Assembly: GCA_019155185.1 (NCBI GenBank)
Contig: CM032802.1
Span: 11,446,501-11,510,500 of the forward strand
Length of the DNA stretch: 64,000 nt
Source: Beaufortia kweichowensis
Lineage: Eukaryota > Chordata > Actinopteri > Cypriniformes > Gastromyzontidae
Reading direction: 5' to 3'
Numbering within the stretch: position 1 is the stretch's first letter; the number at the start of each line of letters is the position of its first letter. Under the pieces are notes generated by a model. It made no database searches and had not been told where the DNA came from. It was given only the letters and a program-made list of their open reading frames with translations. This document shows positions 24,851-39,473 of this stretch, piece by piece. The translations under genes and the position numbers were made by a program.

Positions 24851-26053
24851 AGGATTTGGCTCAAAGGTACTTTTGGCAGAGGCTTGTGCGTTGTGTCTTC
24901 TCGTTTGACTCCTGCACGGGTTAATAGTGGGGTCCATGCTCTGTGTTGCGAGCACATTTGGACCATATTTAGTCTATTTGACCGGACCATCATGATGACA
25001 TTCGCAGACTGGGGGCCTCGACACAAGAACCTCTGTTTTTGTGTTACAATAGGAATATGACAATAAGGGTCTGTTGTATTCAGAATTATGCCAAAATTGC
25101 TTATGTCTGAAGTATTATATTTCTGACCAGAGATGAGTGTACATGTGGACTTGTAAGTGTTCCGTTACTGTTTTACAAAGGCACACCAGGCTTTGTTTCT
25201 GTGACCGTAGAGACAAAGGATGTCATACATTTCATACGCACCTTACGGTCCAACTGCTGCAAGCCAGTTGTTGGATTAAGATGAAGATCAGTCAAGTGTC
25301 CCTCAAGGTTCTGTGGGAGAAAATCACAGGCTGTGGGGTGCTGATAGTGCTGACACTCCATCTATCTGATTGATTATTTGTGAGATTACTTACTTTGTGC
25401 CTCTGAGGCCCACGCTGATCCATGCTGCCCTCTCAAACTCCAGCGATCACTGTGTGTCCTTTGCAAAACAGAGAAACCACAAGCACACATTTACGCTGTG
25501 TCTACTGTGCTGTAGAAAAAGGGCTTTGAAATTGATGACCATAAATCTGAATGCTGATAGTCTTTAGGGTTGTGGGAAAGTGTGCGTTTGTGTGCGAGAT
25601 TGACAATCAGCATCAAAACAGAAGTATTTGTTTTGATTAATACATTGGCTACATCTGTTTTCCATTACTCTGTTAGATATTCTGTTGTGTTTCTTTATTT
25701 TTTCTTTCCTATCATGTTTGATCACTCTTGTTTACTTTCTTTGTTTTTCTTTTTTAACTCTTTAATGTGAATCTGTTTTTAAGGGCCAACATAGAACCAC
25801 ATAAAGTTGCAAAATACAATGCAGTATTTTCATATGTCAAGTGTTTGTTGTCTTCTTTTCCTTACCAAAAAAGTAGGATGGAAAAAATGTGTATTTGAGG
25901 ATTTGTTTTTGTGAACGTTAATATACTTTATGGTATTTAGTATGGTATTCCATGTATTCTCTCTTTTTAGATGTATCATTATATATTTGTTTGTTTCCAG
26001 TTTGATTTGAAGCAATCCATATTTCATTGTATAATGTGAATTCAAAGGATTTA

Positions 26054-26059
26054 AATAAA
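26054..26059 (+). terminator. tmem263 polyadenylation signal
   Basis: AATAAA about 1.2 kb after the tmem263 stop. The long 3' UTR this implies is usual for this gene, but an earlier end cannot be excluded. Confidence 0.4.
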
Positions 26060-29000
26060 GTAATATCACAGTGGACAATACATGTATCCCTGCCCTTCTT
26101 TCAAAGGATTTGATTTCACTGGACACTTTTGCCACAGACAAACTTCAATGCATCAAAAAATAAATAATGGTCAAATTCCAGGGTTATGGATGTGACATTT
26201 GCAATCAAAACTTAAAATATAATTACTCCGAGAAAGTTTTATTAGCAATATATTGAACCATTTGTTTAAATTTTCATAAACCCCTATTCCGTCCAGGAAT
26301 AGTCCAGGCGCAAAAAAAATATCAGCTTATGTACGTATTTTCTGTTTAAGATAAATTTCCTGTTTTTATATATATATAGACCGTCATGGACATGACAGTT
26401 CTGAAATTTGTGAAATTCTGCAATTGCTTGACTTGAAAATCATGCTATAAAACAAAAAAATGCTTTTGTAAACCACCAATTTTTTTAAATCACCAAAATT
26501 ATTGACATCTCAGCTATCACTATGGTGAACACCTTTGGTAAAAATGTTTTTTAATGGTAAAGTTGGCATTTGCATGTAATTGCCCAAGTCACTTAAGGAA
26601 TATTGGGAAAGCACAACAGGTATTTCTTCTGTTTGAAAAGTATTTTAGTCCTTTTAAGGAAGTCTATCTCTTACAGCGAGAGGAAGCGCTAAAGCCTGTC
26701 AACAGTGAACAAACACTTGCAATCAAGTTCCAGTTGCAAGGTCACGCCAGATGTCACTGTCTAATGCTCAGGGAATGAGGCGACAGGGGTCTTCCCCACT
26801 CGGTTACCTCCTGGAACAAATTCATTCCTCACACTCCTGGAGCCTGTCTTTCAGTAAACACTTTAAATCAAAAGTAGGCAGTGAGACTTACACTGGAGGG
26901 GCAACAATCATTGACTTCAGCCCTCTATATTGGAAAGATAGTGGGTGCACGATTGAGTTATGAAAACGCCGTCTGCACAGCCTCATGAGTATTGATGAAA
27001 GATTTCAGTGTTTATCTAACTGGGGCGGTGAAGGTTAAAAGTAAGTCCGGTATTGATATCTGTTTATGGAAATGTGCAACCTTTCGACTGGATCAGACCT
27101 TCGATTACAAAAAGACCTCGCGGCTATTTGTTGCCCGCTCTTAAATAAAATGATGGGCCGCGTCCAAACATGGGCTGTGAGCTTGAGCCTCCAAGCATGA
27201 ATCAGTGGTGACAGTGTGCATGGAGAGGGAATTTACATTCACCTCCCTATTTATTTTTCTCTTGCCCCCCATCGACTCACAAACTCCATGATTCATGCAG
27301 CTTTTCAGCGAATCAATAATGAGGGTTGTATGTAACTCACCGTGAGCTTTAGGGGGCTTTACACTTCAAAGACCAAATATAAGTGGCTAAATTGTTGTAG
27401 GAGATGATTTAAGTGCTTTCCTGGTATATGTAAAAAATTAATAAAACGTTAAATAATTTTGTAGTGTGGTCACCTTTCTATGTATTTCAAAACTGATGTG
27501 AGATGAGCCTAAAGTCTTTGTGTTTGTGTATCATTCTTGTTATACAAAAGCACACTGTAATCCTTCCGTGCGTGAGCGACAGTTGTTTCTTATGCCTGTG
27601 AATTGGTGACACCATCTGTGTAGGTGAGATGTTGTGAAAAATAAATTAGCACAGGGGAAAATGGTGCTTCTTTTAGTTTCCTTTCACAAAATGGGATTTG
27701 ACTTACACAGAAGGGTTTTTATGCAGAACATATTTTAACACTCAGGATAGTGTCCTCATGGAAACTAGAATGGACTTGAATGTAAAATCAGGAAATAATG
27801 TTAAAATGTGTCACAAAGAACCTGAAGATAGGCTTAGATGATTTGTCAAGGCTTGAAGTTGAACATTTTGAAGACATTCCCCATAAGACAAAATACTATA
27901 TGAAAGGAAATAAATCTTTAGAGGACCTTTTTTATAGGCCTACTGCTTATTAAAACAGTATTCATCTTTGCTATTTCACTTCTGTTCGTTAGTTGTAAAA
28001 TTCATGTCTTGATGAATAATAGCTCTTTCTTTTCTCCCTTTGTCAAACTTTGGCAGATGAATGGGAAGTTTTCATACATTTGCTTTTGAAAGGTATTCAA
28101 TCTAATATGTTTTAGACAAATCTTTTGATGCATTATAGCTTGAGTTCATAACTATTTTACAAGGTGGCTAATTCATATGAATTCATACAAGATGAACTGT
28201 ACAAAAACTTGACAAACAAAATGTGGGAGTTAAATCATACACAATCATGAATTGGCTACCCTGTAATATATTTTGCCATGAGGTTGTATTGTATGAGCGT
28301 GTTTAAAATGCAGACAAAACAATCCATATATCCAAAACATAGATGCTTTGAAAAGAAACATAATTTTATTAACAATACATCACAACACTAGCTATAGTTT
28401 CTGAAAATAGAAGAAATAGATGTTTGCAACAATTCAAGTGATTTTTAACATTACTATACTTCATGATACAGATCTAAATACATGGGATGGACAGATTAGA
28501 AATTACAGCTATTGCAGACAATACTCACAAATGCATTTGTGTTTATATCTCCACAGCACAATACTGCTTTTAGAGATAAGATAAATATTTAATTACATAT
28601 TTTTAATCAGCTGACTGTCATGTTTAGTATCAAATCCTCATGACATAAGTGAGCTATGTCTACTTACTCAGTCACCTATTCCACCAACATACATCATAGT
28701 CCACAGGCTCAGCACAAGAAGTTCTGAAAGATAAATTGCAGCCGGAGAGCGAAACACTACGCAGGAAATTGAGGAAAGCATCATTTATTTACATGCCCGC
28801 TCTTTGATTAAAGTAGCCTAAAACAACAGGCAGCAGGGAATTGATTTTTTGTTTTTTAATCATCGTTCTTTCCGACTCACAGTGCAAGAAACAATCAAAG
28901 CGTTTGTTTGGCTTTGATCTAAAAAAGTTCATATCATGTTTCTTATCAGAGAATGCCTGTTGTAGAGTGATACGTTTAATTGCCCCAAAGAAAACAGATT

Positions 29001-31770
29001 ATACTTTTTAAGTAGATTCCCATTTTCTTCTCGACTTCTAACAATTTAGAATAGTGTTATAATGAGATGGTAGCTTTACTTTTTATGCGTCTATGCAAAT
29101 AAACCCAATACAATGTTAATCTGAAAAACGGCAGAAGTATTTTTCTCATGCAGTTGGCTGAAGACTGAACATCATCCGCCAACAATAAAAAGAAAGAGTG
29201 AATCATGCAGTCGTACTTATTCTCTCTGCACAATTCACATTGTGTCCTCAGCGGAATATAATGTGATGGACACTGACCCTGAGGATGTCAGACAAAATAT
29301 ATTTTCATGTCTGTTGTTTTAATTCATCATTTCCAATGGATGTGTGCAGGTTCCAAATAGATTTTCTGTTTTGTGTAAAATACAGGTGACTGGGTAAAGA
29401 TAGGCATAGTTTGTTGATGTGCAACAAATTATTATTTTAATAAATGCTTTTCTGGTCATTTCATTACTGATTGGTGCAATTAGAACTGAATATGTTTTAA
29501 TAAAACATAAGACTTTAATAGAAAACCTAAAATTATTGACAATTTCTAATGGCATAGATGGGTTTACATTCTGCACTTAATAAAGCTGTGCTTTAATGCA
29601 TTCTATCAATGTTTCTATTAATGCATGCTGAATTCATTATCAAGATACTTGATAGGCTAAATTGAGAAAACACAGTAAACAATTTAGAGAACGGTAATGG
29701 AGCCTATTAACATACTGCAAAATAACTGTTAATGAAGACACAAATTTGTGATAATATCACCATAGCATGTGAATGTAAAATGATTTTTTGGTCTTTCCAA
29801 GAAATGTGTCTGTTATATCAATATTAAAGCACATTATTATTATTATTATTACTATTTATTTTATTATAAATAAATCTATTATTGTATATATTTTTGCCTT
29901 TAATTTATGCACATTGCCAACAGATAAATACAGTATTAAGAGTCTCTTCCTTCCACTAGCAATAAATTATGAGCGATGCTAAAATATACAACAGAAATCT
30001 GTATGTACAGTACAACCTGTACACACTGATTTGCCTAATTTTATTTATGCATATGAGATTTTTGGCATCTGCATAATAACTGAATTACTGGTATAAAGCA
30101 GCCAATCTTCTGTATTGCAAGGTGCCTTCTTCGTATTTTCGTTTTTGTTGTTGTTGTGAGTAATGTGATCTAATGTAATTTGGCGTGACACCTGTGGTTC
30201 AGTTCACATACTTTAATCTGTTTCTACGCCTACCCACGAAATGCAAACCAAAGTCATAACACTGCAGACAACCTTGTATCTGATTTAGGCTGTCATAGTG
30301 TTGTCATTTCGGTCCTCTGGCTTCTCTTACTCAACCATCTCTGTTTCTATCATTAAATATGTCCTACATATGTTTGTGCTGAGTGATGGAGGCAAGGTCA
30401 GGTTGGATATCCTGAGGTTTGCACATCTGATCAGTCATCGATGACTCAGAGAGTTCAAACTCTGCTTAAGGCTGCAAAGAGTCATGTGGTACTCAAGAAA
30501 ATATTTCAAGAAAATGGTTAACCCGGTCAAAAAAATACTTTATTGATGCATGTTTGTTAAATTGTGGTTTTGGCATGCTATGAAAACCCAACACACATCA
30601 TTTCCAGCATATGCTGCATTTAAACTCGTGTCATCTAAATGCTCTTGAGAGCATCTACCAGCTCCTGTGTGGCTTTTAGTGATCTTATATGTTTTTTGTC
30701 ATTTTACATTAACTCGAAAAGAGATGAAAGGTGCTTTGAAAAGCATCACATCCTTGAGAATTGCTGGGCCTGCTCATGAGCCCCTATTTATCTGTGTAGC
30801 TCTCCAAAGGAAATTCTCTTAGCGCTAATGGATTTACTTCTATAACACACAAAGGTCTGAAGCATAATATGATTTTGTTGGGGTCATCACTATGAAAAAA
30901 GAATAATGCTCTTTTGCAAACATCATGTACACTAGGACAGTTTACTAGTAGTGCACAACTTCTCTATTGAGAACTAAGTAGAGACCCACACAATGTTTTT
31001 TACGAGTAACAGATATAATTATTTATAAAAAATATATATTAAAATATATTTTTTATAAAATTGTTTATTTTGATGATTCATGTCTGTAACTTATTCAAGA
31101 TAAAGAACAGCCTCTCTTACCTTATTGCTTACTTCAAATTTTTTAAAAGAAAAAATCTTAAGGATTCTTTAAGGGATATGTAAACGCACGACTCAATGTG
31201 TTGTGTATATAGTATAAGTGATTTTAACCCATCAGTGTTTTTAGTAAAAAACCAAGTCCCCCATTTATTGACACCAGACCACCAGATTAAAATTGAATGA
31301 CACTTGTTCCTGAGCATCCTGGCCTACAAAAACATAAATGGCAGCTATTTGCAGTGAGGCTTTGCATCTGGCATGTTTATTCATTGCCAGCATTTCGAGA
31401 GGTCTTTTCTATTTGCTACACTGGCTTACGGAGGGGTGATTTGCTTTAAATAAATGCCAGTGCCAAATCTGTTATTCCATTTTGCCTTCTCCATCAAGTA
31501 AAAAACAGGATAAGCCCGACAGTGTTGGGTGAGCATGCAACTCCACCATCTTAATTGGAAGAAGCAGCGGGGCTTTCTTAAAGCAGCAGGATCTGCTGGG
31601 GGAGAAGACAAGCGTGAGAGTTAGTGACTGACACATGAATGACACTTGTGAGTGCAGAGATCCGTTCATTAAACCTACCTAGGCTTGTTGAGAAGGACGT
31701 GGCTCAGTAGATGTGCCATTTTGCCAACTTCTAATAATCACGTTGCATTACATTACATTACTGTTATATT

Positions 31771-31805
31771 AATGCATTTGGAAGATGATTTTATCCAAAG
31801 CAAGG
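31771..31805 (+). repeat. Dispersed fish repeat fragment (TTTATCCAAAGC type)
   Basis: ATGCATTTGGAAGATGATTT then TATCCAAAGCAAGGTTGG, the same family as the copies near 7500 and 20340, followed by ACAGTTTATCAGTATGT, which also belongs to the usual family sequence. Confidence 0.5.
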
Positions 31806-34800
31806 TTGGTGGGACATACAGTTTATCAGTATGTATTTTTATTATTAAGAAGGTTTTTTCTGTACGTTTAGTCACAAGATGATAAAAATAAAGATAACTC
31901 ATAAGAATCAAAAATGCTCTGGCTAGAATGATGGAGGTTTGGATCTCTAGTTCACTGGTCTGACCCACATTCTTGTCATGTAGATGTGTTTAGATGTGGA
32001 GAATCAAATGAGGCTAGAAAGCTAGTTTGACAGTTACAGTGCATTGGTTGTCACGGTACACACTATTCCCTGGAGAATCAAAAGGCGTTTACGGCAATGA
32101 AGGACAGTCCTTGATCTGAACACACTGTTTTCAATGGGCTTTAGATTATTCTGTCAGTTTGTTTTAATAATCTGTGTATTGACCAAACAAGGTTTTCAGA
32201 TATTTATAGTGGCCCGTCACCCACTTCACAACAACATCACTGATTCCTTTCAAGCCAGAGAAAATTCCGAATGAGATTTTACATTTACAATCACATCATA
32301 CTAGGACCTTTTCAAAAACCTTAGAGGAGGGATTTCACACCCTTCCACACAGTTTTTCTGGGATGAAGGTCAGGTTTTTGGGATAACTTGAGTTGCTGAA
32401 ATATCAAATATTTAAGAGTATTGATTCAGTGTAGAAATTTTCAACTTTTACAAACCACAGAATGGAATAGAATTTGGGAGTCTCAAAAAACATAACAATT
32501 TTAATAATTAAAAATGTTTAAGCTGTTTTCAACATGGCATTAAAATTGGCCGTTGACTGTAAATGAGTGATGGGATCATGCTCCATGATATAGACATAAG
32601 ACAAATATTACATTGATAAAGTAAAGGCGTTTGTGTAATGTCTATTCAATGCTTTAATCGTCTGCCACAGTTATGTAATTTCTTTTAATTATCTTTTTAA
32701 AATGAGCTTTTCTGAGCAAATATTGATATTTTCAATCATGACTATTCATAATCTTTTTTAAATCAATAGACAACCCTCAATTTTTACCAATTCTACCTCT
32801 GCCAGATTGTATTGATTATCTGCCTTCAAGATTTATGTGTGAAGACGATGTTACCAGAACTATAGCTATTCTTTGTTATGTCGAGTAATTCAAGTTATAC
32901 TCTTTTTTCCATTGATTTTAATCAAAATCAAAAAATTAGGACTGTCTTTTCTCACAAGGACCACGCCTTTGCATTTCATTTGTATGAAGACATATGTGTA
33001 TTTTATTTTACTTACAGTATATATACATTATTAAGGTCATATAATGACCACTAAAGTTTTATTAATTTCTTTTTTTAGTGTATACAATAAACCCAGGTCA
33101 AGTTAAAGACACATCAGATTACAAAACTGAGATAGGTGCCAAACATATTGTGGAACAGAGCAACAACAAAGAACTGCAAAACATGTCCTAAATAAAGAGA
33201 CAAAAGGGGTTCAAAGGGCTTTTAACAGTGACAAAACTGAATCATGCACAAATTGATTTCATAAAAGCTTTGAAAGGAAGTCTGCAGTTTGCGTTTTGCT
33301 TTGTATAACATACTGTATCTTTCCATTGATTTTGCCTAAATCACATTGTCAGAATGGGGTAGGGGCATTTAATCCATCCCATTACAGATAACTAGCTCTG
33401 TTTTTAAGAGCCCTTTCATATACACATGTATTCGGCCTTGTATAAGCTCAGATAAGCCAATAAACCTCTCTTGATCTATTTAGGGCTCAGATCCATTAGC
33501 TAGCAAGGAAAAAGGTGACCTATAAAGAAAGCAGACAGAATGTTCATCTAGGGGCACTAATAAGTAATGTAGGATAACAGATACATCTCTATGATTAATA
33601 GTTGCAAATGAAAGTATGAAAGTGATTTTTAAATTTAGTAAAGGGACTTTTTACTATACAAAAGAGTGACATTTTCACTATACGTTCCTAAGAGTGTATA
33701 TATTTAGCCCATGCAGCTAAAGCTTTTTTGTGATTTACTGTTTTCTATAAAATCATTCTACATAATGCAAAGAACATTATGTGAAAATATAATCTTGATG
33801 TATGCAATATTGACTGAGTAATGACATTAAAAAAATCTATTTTTTTGTATATTTGTGCTAATAAAATTATTAATTTAATATTTAAAATCATTCATTATTT
33901 CAATTTCAATGTTGTATATTCAAATCTATCATATAATCTTTAATTCACAGCAATAAACACACAATCACTACCACGTTAATGCTATGAATCAATGTTTTCT
34001 TTAGCAAATATTAAAAAACAAAGAAGTATTATGGAAAACATAGTGATTAAAATCAGTGATTAAAATAAGTAACACTCATGTTTCAGTTACTTCCATATTG
34101 GCTTCACGCTTTGGATAACAGCTGAATCAACAGTCACTTCTCAAGATCAGCAATAACTATTGTCTCCAAATCAAAAACCAACAGCTGGTGTTTCTGGAGA
34201 GATCCAAGCTTGTGTGGATTAAAATTCCTCTGTGAGACTAGCTCAGGTGTCTCAGAAGCCCAGTCATTAATGCAACACAGCAGGGATAAAACAGGTTCAC
34301 TAGCCTGGAAACCCCACTTAAGCCCTCAGTTATTGGGACTACAGGTAAGGTGCACGTCAGGATGGATCCCACAGACCTGGGTGTTGGTAAATTAAATTAA
34401 TTTACACTAATTAAATAAACCATATGCTGCCATGCTCCTACAATGGCATATGCTCTGGGAAACACTTGTTTGTGAGAATGTGACACTTAACTGTGCACGC
34501 TGATGAGACACCACACTACTGGTGTACTGGTGGATGTTGTTTTGGCTGGGTTTGGGCTTTAAACCAATATCTGTTTTAAATGATGTTCATCACATGCTGA
34601 AAGAAATAGGATAGGAAAGAACTAACTAAAATTCAACAAATTCATTTTGATGCATCATACATTCTAAGCTACTGTGATGTACCACATGAAAAGAAAACTA
34701 GATCCATTGAGATCTTTGTGAAAAATCCCTCTAAGTAAGGGATATTCTTACTTATCTTTCACTGTAGGCTAATTAAACACCAGTATCTCTGAAGCTCTAC

Positions 34801-37060
34801 AGAACATCAATTGTGCCTTTGTTGTGATCCACTGAAGCTCTGATAGTTTGATCGATTCTCACGTTCCCATGTACAAAAGCTGGGCTTTTCAATCAATGTG
34901 TTTGACAACAGTTCAAATACAAATCAGCTAAGATTACTCTTTTAGTGTTTGCTTGGAGTCATCCTGAAGTAAACTCTTTTAATGTGAGCTTTTTAAACTT
35001 GTAAACTTTGAAGGATGATCAAATCAGAAGGGCATTATAGCAACTGCACACTGAAATTTACTTTATTTAAGAGGTCTCTATTTTAAGAAGCTCTATTACA
35101 ACTAAAAGGGTATTTGATCACGCTGTAAACAAAATTACATGAATAGTAATTAAGTTTTTTATTATTTGAGATTAAAAACTAATAAGAAAGGTGCTGTATG
35201 TGGTGCTGGAAGCTATGGCCTATGAAATTAAGTCTAAAGCAGGTGGGGTATAAATATTCATAACCTGTGAAATGTAAAAATGAACACATATTCAAATGAT
35301 CTAATTACCACAGATCAAAACATCATAGTTTCGTCTAACCTTCTGTTAGACCCTTGAACTTGCTTTTTTAAAACGTATTATAAGTAAAAGCTTAAGTAAC
35401 AGATGAACAATGTTTACACTTTTTGGGAATTAAAACCTGTGAATGGCTTACTTTTATTGTCTTGAGTTTCAATGTCTTGCCCCAGGTTCCTGTTTTAATA
35501 GGAAATATGGCAACATATGAAAAAAAACTGTGAATCCTAACTTCACTGAGACTCATTATGGTTACATGGCTAAACTATATCTTTGTATCTGTCTGCAAAA
35601 TACGTCACACCCTCCATTAAACAGACCACAGACCATATAGATCATTACACAGATCTCTGATTATATTTACAGAATTCAATTATACTGACACAAACAAATG
35701 GAGGCCTTGTTGGGCAAAGCCGTCATTTGTTAGTGTCAATGGTTGTGTCAGGCTAAAGGGCTGCTGGATCTAAAGTTGTCTAAATAGAAACAAAAGAAAA
35801 AGAAATTAAATGATGCATTGTGTTATTTATACACAGTATTACCTAAAGTCTTACATAAAAAATACTCATGAATCTGCCACACCATATGATGCTTAACTGT
35901 ATAAAAGCAATATCACAGAAACATGGTCATATGTCAGCATGCCTGTAAATAATCACAGCATGTCAATATACAGCCATAACAGCATGACGAACAGAACAAT
36001 TCAATGAAAAGTATGGAAAACCAAGATTCCTTTTCTGAAAGGAGAAAATTATTTTCTTCTTTTTGTTGGTGACGTCAAAGGCAAATAGTTTTTCCATCCT
36101 TTTATGGAAAACCATAAACAAAGGCAGCTGAGAATCACTTTTTCAGATAACTTCATCAATAGAAGGACTGAAGAGTATTATTTAAACCAATGCTGATTAA
36201 TAGTTCTTCTTAACTTTTTAACTAGTAGGCCTAAGTTTAGAAATGGCTGGCATTCTCTCTCAATGGAGGTCAACATGGTGTAATAGATGCAGCTAGGTGC
36301 TTGAGGACACCAAGCAATACGTTCTCATATATAAAAATCCCATTGGGGTTGATTATAAATTATTAGTGAAATTTATTGTTCTCATAAAGTCTTAAGAAAA
36401 ATGCTGGTCTTGTGAATTTGACAGTTCCATCACCATTATTGCAGATACTGCAGTGAACCAGTCTTTGTGTTTTCTGAGTTTGTTTTATTATTTGTTATTA
36501 CGTTCCAAAGTTTTTCTCTAAAACAAGTACTATTAAAACCACCAGTCTGTGGGGGATGTTAAGTGTTCATTTCTTTAATAAAATAGCCAGTAAGCTTTAG
36601 TTTATGTCAGTCATGAACCATGCCAGTTGCTATAGCTAGTCAGGGACAGGTGGACAGAGGACGTTTTTATTGTAAAGAGAATTTTATTGGTCACAAATAT
36701 GTATAAGCCCTTAAGTGCAAGATGAATCATCATTAATATTTTTCTCCACTTCCAGGGGGAGAAAGAGAAACCCAATTTATTTTAATTTTGCTGAAGGTTA
36801 ATGTCCTATGCAGTCCACTGTTTCACAATCACCCATATGACTCCCCTAGGGACACATTTCAGTCTAAAAGTTTTCCTTACAGAACATGTGTGTATCGTCT
36901 GGGGTAACAAACACAGGATAAATGTTGTCAAAGAGCTTCTCTGAGTGAAGTTGTGTGCTGACGTTGAGGCTGAATTATGGATGAGTTCACTCAGAAGACG
37001 AGTGCTGTATGGAATTCATTGTGGAATTGCTGACAGTTCTGGTGCACCTTGATCCAAAGG

Positions 37061-37061
<1 letters not shown>

Positions 37062-37115
<54 letters not shown>
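37062..37115. repeat. (GA)n microsatellite
   Basis: About 27 uninterrupted GA units in the gene desert. Confidence 0.95.
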
Positions 37116-37116
<1 letters not shown>

Positions 37117-37440
37117 AATGTATGGGAAAAGTAATCTCCAGTTCCTCTCTCATTCATCATACAATAGTAACTGTTCCCTATGATGTACCAACTAACAAAC
37201 AGGGTCTAAGCAACAAATATTGTGACAACTAATGAGAACAGATAGTATCAGTGTTGCCAGTATCAATTCCCTCACACTCGATTTGGCCATTAAAAAAATG
37301 CAGTTGCGGGGAAAATTACGGAGCTTTTTATATACTTTATTATTGTAACGCAAAAAGTTTGTTTGTTGACAATGCATAACAATAAAAATAATAATATATA
37401 TTTTTTATTAGTTTTTAATATATCGAAAACATCTGAATAC

Positions 37441-37760
37441 CTGGCAACCCCCAAGACCGTTCAAACGTGACTGGAAGGCGCGTTGACGTCATGTCGCAAA
37501 TTAGAAATAAGCCTTGTTTGATTAATTTATGAAGTTTATGTTAGAGAAGTTGTCATCCGCAACCAGACAAAGGAAACGAGATATTTTAGAGAGTTTTAAA
37601 TTTGAAATGTGCTGGAAATATTTGTTGGGCCTTAAAACTTTCTGTGGACCGAATGAGGCGTCTCACGCAGGCTGGTCACAACCGTATGACGCTGCAGGAG
37701 CTATTTTTGACCAAATTCGGGATGTAATGGTCAAAATGGGCGTATGTTCAAAAAAGTGAA
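37441..37760. other. Unexplained CpG-containing block with a CRE and a 76-codon frame
   Basis: Composition changes sharply from the AT-rich flank at about 37440. A perfect cAMP-response element (TGACGTCA) sits at 37484-37491, and a plus-strand frame runs from ATG 37529 to TGA 37759 (76 aa, Lys/Phe-rich start). I recognise no domain. It could be a small gene's first exon, an old retroposed copy with promoter, or a transposon fragment. No poly(A) run or convincing donor was seen. Confidence 0.25.
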
Positions 37761-39232
37761 TGCTTAACTGTGCCATTTAACACACTCACATTACTGCTTT
37801 TAAACCTATTCCACACATTTGAGTACTGCTTTATCTGCACTTAGGGGATATTATGATTTGTAAAGATGACTTGTAGGTAACCATTTCTTCATGGAGAGAA
37901 TCTCTTGAAATGACTGGAATGTGGTTTTTGGAGAGAAAAAAACTAGTGTAGGTGGAGTGAAACCGAGGTTGCAGTAAGTGCAGAAAAACACCGCCACAAC
38001 AGATGCTAAGTTTGCATTGCTGTGTGTGTAGTGTACATGCAAACTCACACATGCACGCGCACACTCATACACCTACACACCCCTCAGTCCTGTTCTCATG
38101 CTGCATTTCTGCCATTCCTGTACTCGTACTGTATTCTCCCTTTTTTAGCACTGAAACATCATGCCTTTCTCCCATGGCCCTGAGCCCACTAGAGACTATA
38201 AAAAGATACAGGCTCATGAAATATAGAGAGTGTTCGGGATTCAATTTTACGGTGCCTATTACTGCAAATTGTAATACGGCTAATTACTTTTTGCCGTGTA
38301 GAATTGCTTTAGCAATTGTCTACTGCCCCATCAGACGAAAAGTCTGCACCTGAGGGGCGTCAATTGGGCATTTCATTATTTTAATTATGTGAACTTATGA
38401 TTTACCTTCACAGTAGGAAAGAGCAAGGCAATTTAAAGGTCCTTCATCAGGCATTGCTTTTCTCATGGGTTGCCAATCTATTTTGTACAGCTTACCAAAT
38501 GTGTACCGGCTTATTTCCGAGAGAAGAAAGGCTAGATAGATAACACAAATTATTTTTTTCTGGGGCCAGTTTGATTAGTTGAATAGTCCACATTATGTTC
38601 TGGCCATTCAGAAATTACACGTATATTTATTTGCGCAACAGTTGTATAGAGTAGCTCATTGCATGATTGCGCAGGACTTGTTAAATTACCCTCTGTGAGT
38701 CACATTACTAATCTTACTGTGGATATTGAAAATCTGTAACTCTGAGAGTGAGATGGATGTGGACTAGTTAAGAAAGGATCAGGATAGATTGCACGTATTT
38801 CACAATACTTAGAACCAGTTTGTTCTTCATGTCTTATTCTGGTGGTCTTGTCTTTACCTAAAGGAGGACTATAGATATGTACAGTAGAAACTAAAGATCT
38901 GAGACCACATTGAAATTCCTTTTCATTAAAAAGAATCAAGCAGGAAATAAATGGGCAGTTTTAGCATCATTTAAAACAAAACAAGTTATAGTGTGAATTG
39001 AAGAAGAAATATTTAACAAGAAATGTCTACACTCTTAGGTCACATATAGCAAATGTACACCGACTGCTTCCTATAGTGTTAGATTTCATTGCTTCAGAAG
39101 TACCCAAGATGCCTCTTGAAACATTCCCAAATCATACTGAGATAACATGCGTTGAGTGCATGTTGTCACTGAAACAGAAAGTGACATACAGTACCAGTGA
39201 CTACAGTATGAACTTATAAAATGCATTGGGAT

Positions 39233-39473
39233 TAAGGTTGCACAATATTAAGGAATGCAATATTTGATCATTTGGTAAATGATATGATACAATAATAATA
39301 AAGTTCATTAAATGAAAGTCACATAATCAACATATTTAGCATAGTCTAACTTCTGAAAATGAACAACCACGTTTCCGTGTTGCAGCAGTACATAAAAACA
39401 AATCTGACAATGTAATTGCAAGTCATGATATGCACATATGCCATATTTTAATCATTTCAATGTGCAACCCTTA
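39233..39473. mobile_element. Degraded inverted-repeat element (MITE-like)
   Basis: Begins TAAGGTTGCACAATATT and ends TGTGCAACCCTTA; the ends are inverted copies over about 12 bases with one difference. Length about 240 with no coding capacity. I could not find a clear target-site duplication, so limits are approximate. Confidence 0.5.
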
